This document shows, in pieces, positions 1 through 9,255 of a stretch of DNA of 64,000 bases. Source of the stretch: Strigamia acuminata (lineage: Eukaryota; Arthropoda; Chilopoda; Geophilomorpha; Linotaeniidae); contig OX442314.1 in the NCBI GenBank assembly GCA_949358305.1, positions 24,793,060-24,857,059 on the forward strand, written 5' to 3'. The translations under genes and the position numbers were made by a program. Under the pieces are notes generated by a model. It saw only the letters and a program-made list of their open reading frames with translations. It was not told the DNA's origin and made no database searches. Position 1 is the first letter of the stretch; each line of letters starts with the position of its first letter.

Positions 1-1
1 G

Positions 2-2800
2 TTTCATCAAATTTTGCTGGCGTTAGCTGACCGAGATGCGGTGAGGTTTCTGTGGATCGCGGATGGATGGGACGTTGAAGGACCAATCGTGTTGGAGATT
101 CTCCGACAAACCAGAGTCCTATTTGGAGCATCTCCAAGTCCCTATCTCTTGAACGGAACGATACAACACCATCTCGAACAATATGCAGATCGTTTTCCCG
201 AATTAATTATGAAATTGTTAAAGAGATTTTATGTTGATGACTTTTTGAACAGTGAAAAGACAACAACAGAAGCCATTGATGTCTACAAGAAGACGTCAAC
301 AATCATGCTCGAAGCCAATATGGAACTAGTGAAGTGGTACAGCAATTCCCCAGTGCTACGAGAGCAATTTGCTGTTGACCATCCAACTGCAACGTTCGAA
401 AGTGAGCAAAAAGTGTTGGGCCTGAAGTGGAATGGTGAGAGAGACGACTTGTCACTAGAACTCGAGGATGTGAAAGCAACTTTGGAACGTGAATCGAACA
501 CTAAACGGCAGGTTATTCAATTGGTTGCACAGATCTTCGATCCGTTAGGATTTGCGTCGCCGTTTACAGTTTCAGGAAAGCTGTTTTTCCAGCAGTTGTG
601 GAAATTGCAGATTGGATGGGACAGTCGTCTCTCCCTCGAACTTCTCGAACAGTGGGAGAAATGGAAAAAGCAGTTGCCAATGTTGGAAAATATTTGCGTG
701 CCACGACATTTTGGCTTGGATGCAGAATTGAATAATCACGAAATCCATCTGTTTTGTGATGCGAGCCCCTTAGCGTACGGGGTGGTGGCGTACAATCGTG
801 TGCGTCACCCAAATGGAAGTTGTAATGTATTTTTTATTCTTTCCAAATGCAGGATCGCGCCAATTAAGACGATTACGTTGCCCAGACTCGAGTTGATGGG
901 AGCTTTGCTGCTGGCCAGAATTGCGCACAGACTGAAACAATTCACCACTGCAAAAGTTACAGCTTGGACAGATTCGACAATCGTTTTGTGTTGGTTGAAC
1001 GAGAAAAGGAAAGCCATTCCATTCGTAGCCAGGAGAGTGGAGGAAATCCAGATACACGTACCTTTTTCGAGTTGGCGACACTGTCCAGGAGTCCAGAATC
1101 CAGCAGACCTTCTAACACGAGGGATAGATGCAGAGGCGTTGATTCAAGCGAATACGTGGTGGAATGGCCCCGAGTGGCTTGTGAAGGACGAGAACGAATG
1201 GCCAGACATTAAAATAGACGAGAATAGCGACGAGATCGATTCAGAGGACTATTTGGCAGCAGCAGCCGTGATTCCAGAGCCACCATTGATGGACGAGCCA
1301 TCAAAATACGGCAGCTGGAGACGATTAGTACGAGTGACCGGATGGGTGCAAAGATTCGTCAAAAACACCAGAGACAAAGTTAGAAATGGCGCACCGTTGA
1401 CGGTGGATGAATTATCGGCAGCAGAGCTTTATTGGCTTCGTGTAATGCAACAATCGAACTTTGCAACAGAACTCGCAGCACTCAGCCATCGTCAGGAGTT
1501 CGCTCATAACTCTTTTTTGAACAAAGTCTCGTGTTATATAGACGAAAATGGTTTAATGCGATTGAATACCAGATTGCGATGGGCAAAAATCGACAGCAAC
1601 ATGAAAAATCCTTATGTTTTGCCCTCAAATCACATTTTAACCACTCTTATCGTTTCAGAAGCACATCAAAGAATTTTCCACGGTGGACTTGGAGAGACTT
1701 TGGCAGAAATTCGTCAAAAGTTTTGGATGCCAAAGCTGAGAAGGACAGTAAAAAGCGTGTTACACAAATGTTTCGTGTGCAAGCGAGTGCAAGGACGTTT
1801 CGTGCGCCAGACAGAATCATCGTTGCCACCAGATCGTGTCACTCAAGCTGAGCCATTTCAAGTCGTTGGAGTCGACTTCGCGGGCCCATTGTACCAACGT
1901 AGTGGAGAAAAATGCTACATCGTCGTGTTCACGTGTGCGGTTGTTCGAGCCGTGCACTTGGAATTAGTTTCAAGCATGAATACGGAGCGATTCATTCAGG
2001 CATTGAAACGATTTTTTGCGCGCAGAGGAGTCCCAAGCACGATCTACTCCGACAATGCGCTGACGTTCAAGCGAACAGAGAAAGAACTTTGTGTTTTGTT
2101 GAATGCAGTGAGAGGCGAACAGATACAAGGATTTCTGACCGAACGAGGCGTGAAATGGCAGTATATAGTCGAACGTGCACCGTGGTGGGGTGGCTTTTGG
2201 GAGCGAATGGTGAAGTCAACTAAGTCCAGCTTGAAAAAAGTCTTGGGAAAGTCATCCCTAGATTTTGAAGAATTGACAACCATTCTCTCGGAAGTCGAGT
2301 CGTGCATAAATTCGCGACCACTCTCCTACGTATACACTGAAGACGAAGACAGTCACCCACTCACTCCAGCTCATTTTCTGGTCGGAAAACGAAGCTGTAC
2401 TTTGCCAGACCCCAGCCAAAAAACGATTCAACAGTTGCCATCGACATCAGTCACGATTTTGAAGCGTTGGAAACTCCGTCAACTGAAGTTAGGACATTGG
2501 TGGACGCGATGGCAAAAGGAATATCTCACCGAGCTGAGAGTTCACCGTAAAAATGATAAGAATTCACGAGAAGTTAAACAAGGAGATGTAGTTCTCGTAG
2601 AAGAGTTAAACCAGCCCAGGATGACCTGGAAAATAGGAAGAGTCGTTGAGATATTCCGTGGACGAGACGGTCGTGTTCGCGCATGTGAGATAAAGTTACC
2701 AGTCGGAAAGAACTTGCGTCGACCAGTACAGCGATTGTGCGTTCTGGAAACTCACGACATGGAAGAGTTGAGTGGTGATACCACTCCGGCCCCAGTGTGA
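2..2800 (+). mobile_element. BEL/Pao LTR retrotransposon, pol region (5' part outside window)
   Basis: One long frame is open from the window edge to a TGA at 2798-2800, so the element is cut by the window and the left end is not its start. In order it encodes the end of a reverse transcriptase (YVDD about 70 codons in), the BEL-type A17/connection segment (DPLGFASPF), an RNase H-like domain (CDAS, LPRLEL, TDS), the NPADLLTRG signature, an HHCC integrase zinc finger (H-x4-H ... CFVC), an integrase core with D, D and E in VDFAGP, SDNA and EVESCINSRP, and the C-terminal chromatin-proximal domain with GDVVLVEE. This domain order is that of BEL/Pao, not Gypsy or Copia. No stop or frameshift interrupts the visible part, which suggests recent activity. 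Gag, protease and the 5' LTR lie off the window. Confidence 0.95.
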
Positions 2801-2810
2801 AAACTGGCGT

Positions 2811-3020
2811 TGTTAGAAGTAACAAGGTCGCACGAGTTCGAGGGAAAGAGCACGGCGCAGCACAGAGAAGCCAACCTGCAGGAGGTGTTTTTGAGTGATA
2901 TTGGATGACGCGTGACCGGAAGTGCTGTAAAAGTGTCATAAATTATCTTGTTTCACCCTTTGTTCCCCTGAATTTGTACTTGTGACCCCCAGAAATTACA
3001 ATAAACTTGTTCTTAACCCA
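2811..3020 (+). repeat. Putative 3' LTR of the BEL/Pao element
   Basis: Ten bases after the pol stop a segment begins with TGTTAGAAG and ends near TTAACCCA. It contains AATAAA at 3000-3005, as expected for an LTR polyadenylation signal. The 5' LTR is outside the window, so the ends cannot be checked by pairing; both boundaries are inferred. Confidence 0.4.
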
Positions 3021-4297
3021 AAAAAGACATGCTTTTATTTCGAGAATTCATAAAAGTTAGAAAAGTAGTAAATTTACACAGTTTTAGTCAAAATTAGTTA
3101 CAAATCGACTTTGCGAATCTTCAAAGTTATGACTAATTTATGTTATTTTGATTTTATTTAATAAAAAATGTTATTTCCATCAATAAAATGAAGTTTCGCA
3201 CATTAAAAAATGTTAAACTCATGTTTGTTGTGTTTATTGCTTACATCGTCTGGAAGTTTGAATTTTAGGCCGTTGCCTAGGCAATCTATTGCAATGTCTG
3301 TACATTGTAATGCAATTCTGTTGTATGGGTCTACTTTTCCGGATCACTACACCAGTAAACTGGCTCAACCAATGGGAGTACACATTGTGAGGTGCCTTTT
3401 TGAGTGCAACTCGAGTATAGTTTTAGGATTTGTAAACATTTTATAGAATTCACATATTGAGGCCCCTAAAAGTCAAATTCCCTGGCTGTCTTCTGTTCTC
3501 TCCTACCAATTACTGCACACTGTGTGCAGGACCTAAATGTGAGTCGCCAAAAGATTACCCGACTCAACAAACGTTCCCTCTTCCCGACAATTGCATAGAA
3601 AGAAATTGCCTCATATAAAATTTAAGCAATGGAAATAAGGACAGTCCATCCAGGTTTCAGGAAATGTTCAACTCAACAATGACAACACCAACGACTTTGC
3701 ATAACTTTAATATGTGAACTGGAAATCCAATTTCTCCTTCGCAGTAGTTGCTCAAGGGTATAATGTTGTAAAAAGCAAAAGCGCGAGCGCTTAGAAATAT
3801 ACTTTATTAATGTTTCGCGTAACATAAAAATGGATGTATAATAAGTAATTAAATAGTTGCCATGCAATTTTTTTATTACGATGGTAACGCGAACACTGAC
3901 AAGAACAAAGGAAAATGTTGAGTGTATTATTAATGGGAATTGCTGCGATAGAAGCAGCTTTCTAAAAACCCACAAGAGAAAACGCCTCTCTCGAGTTGAG
4001 AATTTGTCTCAGAAGACCTGCACGTGTGATTTATCTAGTAAATCGTGTATTTGGCAAGTTACGTTTACTATTGAAACATCGCCTGTTTTAAAGAGTGTAA
4101 TACCTTTAAATATCCCATAAATTCTAATAAAAATAAATAAGAAAAAAAAAATTACTAAAATTTTAGTAAAAAAAGAGAGTGGAAATCAATAAATAGGTAA
4201 ATTGTATCCATGAAAAATAGAAGTAGTCAATTTTTAAATTTTAATCAACTTTGAATGTATGTTGACAATTGTGTGGTTGTCTATTTACTTCGGCTTT
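3021..4297. other. Intergenic, AT-rich, includes a MITE fragment
   Basis: No gene is recognised here. Approximately 3070-3420 is a reverse-oriented partial copy of the MITE at 29789-30195: both share the CAACCAATGGG block, the TACATTGTAAT block and the terminal GAGTATA. The remainder is simple AT-rich sequence with no coding signal. Confidence 0.5.
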
Positions 4298-4914
4298 CAC
4301 ATCGCTTTCATAAAGTCATGTTTAGCTTGCAGTAAAGCTAGGTTCACCCTTGTGTTTACACTAGACGCAACGCAAGAAAACTGACGCAACGCACGCTGCT
4401 TGCGTCCAAAAATTCTTAACGTTGACGCTAATTCCTGCTTCAACTCCAAGTTGAAGTAAGCGACGCAACACAGAGAGGTCTTGCGGCCAACCAATCACGA
4501 TAAACTACAACTCTCGTCGATTCACGTCTGGTTGGGGAGACTTTGCCACATGGCTAATTCTTGCGAACAGGCCGCCATTTTCGGATTCTAGAACAAGTTC
4601 TAGAACTAGATCCAATTCCAAGTTTCATTAAAACCATCTGATTGGCAAGATGCAACATCAATTGTTTCAGCTGTTTACACGTGCCCTACAGTGTAAACAG
4701 ACTCTGCGTTGCGTTTGTCGAATTTTTCCTTGCATGTGAACACAAGTGTGAACATAGCTTTAAATGTATGGTTGTTTAAATGTCGTGCGCATGCCCACTG
4801 CTACTAAAAGCAGACTAAATCAGCCGCCATTTTTGAAGTTAGAGCGAGAGAAGCTGTTTAAAAATCAGTTTAAGATGCTTTTTAGTCTAAATTACCTTAG
4901 AAATGCGCCTAGTG
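4298..4914. mobile_element. MITE, GCATTC-type ends, interrupted by a second MITE
   Basis: The right end reads AAATGCGCCTAGTG and the left end CACATCGCTTTCATAAAG. The internal block around 4820-4900 (GCCGCCATTTTTGAAGTTAG, then TTTAGTCTAAATTAC) recurs at 29095-29613 and 48695-48829 and in part near 38880. About 425 bp inside (4337-4761) is a separate element with ends AAGCTAGGTTCAC and GTGAACATAGCTT. That inner element is absent from the 29095 copy and is flanked by TA on both sides. Confidence 0.6.
4337..4761. mobile_element. MITE nested in the 4298-4914 MITE
   Basis: The terminal inverted repeats are close to AAGCTAGGTTCACCCTTGTG on the left and CACAAGTGTGAACATAGCTT on the right. The interior is rich in GACGCAACGC motifs. 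The host copy at 29095-29613 runs uninterrupted through this point (CTTGCAGTTAAAC), which marks the insertion site and a TA target duplication. No coding capacity is present. Confidence 0.6.
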
Positions 4915-4935
4915 TTTAATGTAGACGGAATAGTA

Positions 4936-5977
4936 AGAGGTTTCATTAAATGAGCGATTAGTTGATTACTTTGATTACTTTGATTAGTCGATTACTTGAT
5001 GTGTCATGTGACTGTATTCAACCAATCCCGAGAATAATCATTTCATCAAATAAGCAACTAAGCAACTAATCAAGTAATCATCCCAAACCATGATTTTCTG
5101 CTGACTTGGGCCGATTATAAGTGCTCTCTCATCTGAAACCAACATGGCGGCGCCAGACCCGCTTCAACTACACAAGGTCATAATGTAACAAAGTCTGCTC
5201 AGTTTAGGTTAAACTGAACACATGAAACGAGTTAGGTAGTTGCAATTATTATTTGTAGGAACTTTTTTAAACAAATGCAACTAGGGTTTCTGTTTTCCCG
5301 CCCTTTTACGGTTCCTGGTTCCCGGTACCAAAATGGCCGGTATTCCCGGGAAATCGGTACTCCCGGTACTAAAAAAAAATCAGATTTTTTAGTCAAAAAT
5401 GGTCTTTTTTAGCCATTTTTCATGGTAAAAATGGCCATTTTTAGCCATTTTTCATAGCAAAAACAGCCGTTTTTCGTCAAAATGGCCAATTTTAGCCATT
5501 TCTTATAATAAAAATGGCCGTTTTTTGTCTAAATGGCAATTTTTTTTAGCTATTCATCGTAAAAATGGCTGTTTTTCGTCAAATGGCCATTTTTAGCCAT
5601 TTTTACCATAAAAATAGCCGTTTTTTTTGTCAAAAAAGGCCGTTTTTAGTCATTTTTATGGTAAAAATGGCCGGTTTTTTAATCAAAAATTGACTTTTTA
5701 TCATTGAAACGTTACAAAAGTGTAACGTTTTTATGACGTTTTGACGGAACCGGTAATTTTCAAAATTTCCCGGTTCCCGGTACCGTGATTTCTCGTCCGG
5801 TTTCCCGGGCGGTACCGAAACCCTAAATGCAACGTATTTAGGTTACAATTTAAACAATTCCGCCCATCGCAGCAATAATCACATAATCAGATTTTTGTTG
5901 GGCACTCAATAATTGAGTGATTACGATTATTGCAATAATCAACTAATCACAATAATCGCTCATTTAATGAAACCCCT
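4936..5977. mobile_element. MITE with TTTCATTAAATGAGCGATTA ends, host of a nested element
   Basis: The left end AGAGGTTTCATTAAATGAGC and the inverted right end AGGGGTTTCATTAAATGAGC match over about 25 bp. Both sides carry TAGTA (4931-4935 and 5978-5982), a candidate 5-bp target duplication. Subterminal sequence is made of GATTA/TAATC repeats. No transposase frame is present, so it is non-autonomous. A second element sits inside at 5282-5825. Confidence 0.65.
5282..5825. mobile_element. hAT-like MITE (TAGGGTTTC ends) with perfect 8-bp duplication
   Basis: The ends are TAGGGTTTC and GAAACCCTA. They are followed inward by GC-rich CCCGGTACC palindromes at both sides and a centre of irregular repeats of AAAATGGCC and GGCCATTTTT. 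The octamer AATGCAAC is present exactly on both sides (5274-5281 and 5826-5833). An 8-bp duplication with TAGGG ends fits the hAT superfamily. The element is nested in 4936-5977. Confidence 0.7.
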
Positions 5978-6137
5978 TAGTATATAATATACAGATTAGA
6001 TATGTTCGAAATAATTTAATTTGAATTTTTAAAATTCTAGTCATCATAAATTCATGCATTTGATAATTTGGTTTGCAGTCCACACGAGATTAAAACTCCT
6101 ATAACATGAATTGTCCTTGACTAAGATTGGCAATAAT

Positions 6138-7553
6138 GGGATTTCATACTAAGGTCGAAATGAATAAGGTCGAAACGGGATTTCGACCTTATTCATTTCT
6201 ACCCAAGTATCCCATCTTTGGGCGAAATGATTAAAGTCGAATTTACGTACACCGAAATGACTAGGGTCGAAATGACTAAGGTCGAAATGCTGTTTCTACC
6301 TTATTCATGAATAAGGTCGAAATGCTGTTTCTACCTTATTCATGAATAAGGTCGAAATGACTAAGGTTCGAAATCCTGTTTCGATCTTATTCATGAATAA
6401 GGTCAAAACTCTAAATTTTTATATGAATAAAGTCGAAACTCAAAAATTCAAAAACTTAAAAACATGATAATTTCCCCTGAGAATCTCGTGTCTTCTCTCT
6501 TTTTCCATGACGCCAAGTGTTCGTTTCTAACATACGAAAACGTCTAATGAACGTTTTGGCAATGGGTCAAATTGGCGATTGCGTGAAAATGCGAGAAAAC
6601 ACGATTAAAACTGAAAACAAGCGTAAAAAATAGTAAGAAACTCTATTAAAACTGGAAAAACACGTAAAAGATGATAAAACACCGGTTAAAACCGAAAAAA
6701 ATAATAAAAACCATGAAAAACTGATTAAAACTTGAAAAAAACCTGAAAAATCATAAAAAAAACCGGGAAAAAATGGGAAAAAAACATTAAAAACCTTAAA
6801 AAACGGTTTAAAAATGAAAAAAACCTTAAGAAATAATAAAAAAAATGATAAAAACGAGTTAAAACGAGGTGAAAAACATGAAAAACCGAACAAAAAATAG
6901 CGTCGATGTGCTGCAGTGAAGCACCGGGTAAATGCGCTAAGCAGCCTGCCGGCGCGCATTTCTTAACAGACACGGTGTTTTGGGCCGTGTTTTTTGCATT
7001 GTTTGATCAGGCCAGTGTGTACACACTTTATAATGCCAATTAACATTCAAAAAAAAATTAAATTAATACCACAATAAAAAGAACTTTATTTAGGTGAAAA
7101 TGAGGTTACTTTATTACTTATTTACAAAATAAATGAGAAAAATAAGAAATAGTTTCTTCTAGAAGCTCTGGTTTCCTGAAATATAAAACATGTGATAAAA
7201 AACATTTCTTAGATTGTGATTAGAGAAAGAGAGAAGACACGAGATTCTCAGGGGAAATTATCATGTTTTTGAGTTTTTGACTTTCGACTTTATTCATATT
7301 TAGAGTTTTGACCTTATTCATGAATAAGGTCGAAATTACATATGCTGAAATGACTAGGGTCGAAATGACTAAGGTCGAAATCCTATTTCGATCTCATTCA
7401 TGAATAAGGTCGAAATGACTAAGGTCAAAATCCTGTTTCGATCTTATTCATGAATAAGGTCGAAATTACATATACAGAAATGACTAAGGTCGAAATGACT
7501 AAGGTCGAAATCCGGTTTCGACCTTATTCATTTCGACCCAAGTATCCCATCCC
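6138..7553. mobile_element. Foldback-type element built of GGTCGAAATGA repeats
   Basis: Both ends begin GGGAT and continue into imperfect arrays of AATAAGGTCGAAATGACTAAGG in opposite orientation, so the ends can fold on each other. A further inverted pair, GATAATTTCCCCTGAGAATC at about 6468 and its complement at about 7245, lies inside the arms. The middle (6590-6900) is degenerate A-rich repeats around GATTAAAAC. The octamer GCAATAAT flanks the unit at 6130-6137 and 7554-7561. No coding sequence is seen; the open frames in the centre are repeat-derived. Confidence 0.65.
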
Positions 7554-8520
7554 GCAATAATTTAGCGGCTACCTATCCTAAGGTTCTTGTGGCCTGTTCA
7601 GCATTTAAAAATGGCCACAAATCACTAAGGTATTACGTTTATTGACTTGGTAATCTCGAAAGACAGTTTCGATACGCAGGAAATGTTGCCAAACATTATT
7701 ATTTTGAAGAATATTTATTTATTTTTTCCCGCATTCTTACGTGCAATCGCTAATTGCTTCAAATGGGGAGTTGCCATGGTGAATGAAGGTTGCTCACATG
7801 GTTCAGAGGATATGCTACATCCTGTGAGAGGAAAATTTGCCCTAGAAATCCAATCACAAGCCAAACTTTGAAATGAAACCACACAAAATACTCTTGTTCC
7901 TGTCAACCAAAAATACAACAAATACTGGACAACCTGATCCACCGTTTTCACCGTTTGACTCTTGTGAAAGTGATCTGCAATCCAACCAAATTTCGCTTAT
8001 ATGGTCTCTCGGATTCAGTGGATTTTTATCTGCATAGTCTCAACTACTCGTTTCCAAGGAAATGCATCTTGGGCCACTTCTTCATTTTGATTCTCTGCAC
8101 CGCTCGTATCTCTTCTCAGCTTTTTACATGTCGAAAATGTAGGAAATTGGCCTAAATTTCAACAAATTTTCCCAGATTTTAGTAATAATCTTCAGAATAT
8201 CAAGAAAACTTGAATTTCAGGCCCAAATTCCAACATAATTATTCATCCAGGTGTTTCACTTTTTGACTGTAATTCCAAAAACCTGGAAAACCCATGTCCA
8301 ACGGCATGCAGCTTAAAGCGGGGTAATACGGTAATCACTCTTCTCTTTCCAAGTAGTGGTTAACTAATACCTACATGGAAACATCACAAGTTTTAATCCC
8401 ACTTTAAGATGTCTTTCCAGTTGCCACAACTGAATTCACAATCACAGCACATTAAGTGTAGTATACACCAACACAACTTCAAGATATCCGAAAAAACAAT
8501 TAGAACCAGATTTTCACTAT

Positions 8521-9255
8521 TTAACACTAGAACGGCTAGACCGGTCAAAATGACCAACACAGCTGTTTAAAACAGCTGTAGCAATAAACCAAATGGGTTT
8601 CCAATAGCCTTTTTTTTCAGCAAACGTGGCATTTTACTTAAAGAAGAATAAAAAAAGAATTAACCTATACTCTTGTTCGACTCAAGAGTGTACCCTTCTC
8701 CCATTGGCCGAGCCGCATTACTCCTAACTCCAGTCTGTATTACCATAGAGCAAAGAATCTATGGTATTACTACTACTAGGAGAAGTAGTTCTTATTATTA
8801 TTGTTACTACATTTTCGGATCACTACACCAGTGATACGTCGGCCAATGGGAGAAGGGTACACTCTTGAGTCGAACAAGAGTATAGAACGACTGAAACCGA
8901 TCAAAATGATCGGTCAAAATAACAAACGATACGTGCACAATACGTGCATACAACGTTTTGGCGACAAATTGATTTGTTTTAAATTCAGAAACACGCAAAA
9001 CATGCGAAGAAAATAGTACAACAAAAATGATGAATTTTATAAAACCTGATAAAATTAAAACGCAAATTTTTTATTTCAGACGTGCAATTTTGGATAGATC
9101 TGGTTCCCTGATACAGATGATTAAACTACATAGGTCATTCATTATTGCACGTTAGTTTATTATCTAGTCATTAAAAATTATTATTTTCTCAATGGGTCAT
9201 TATGACGATTTTAGCCGTTCTAGGTACGGAAAAATTCCAGCCGATCTAGTGTTAA
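8521..9255. mobile_element. piggyBac-like non-autonomous element with TTAA duplication
   Basis: TTAA at both outer edges (8521-8524 and 9252-9255) flanks ends CACTAGAACGGCTAG on the left and, inverted, CACTAGATCGGCTGG on the right. Inward there is GGTCAAAATGACC on the left and GGGTCATTATGACG on the right. TTAA targets plus CACTAG ends are typical of piggyBac relatives. The right terminal repeat carries an internal spacer before the second CTAGAACGGC copy, as piggyBac ends often do. No transposase is present. A MITE is inserted at 8666-8885. Confidence 0.7.
8666..8885. mobile_element. MITE with perfect TATACTCTTG terminal inverted repeats
   Basis: The first 47 bases from CTATACTCTTGTTCGACTC are the exact reverse complement of the last 47. 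The centre is short and contains a second small inverted repeat around ACTACTACTAGGAG. It lies inside the piggyBac-like element, so it arrived later. Related copies are at 29789-30195, as a right-end fragment at about 34446-34536, and as a truncated copy near 3070-3420. Confidence 0.8.

Noticed and set aside
2044-2307. Minus-strand frames inside the BEL/Pao pol
   Set aside because: Shadow frames of the long plus-strand pol frame.
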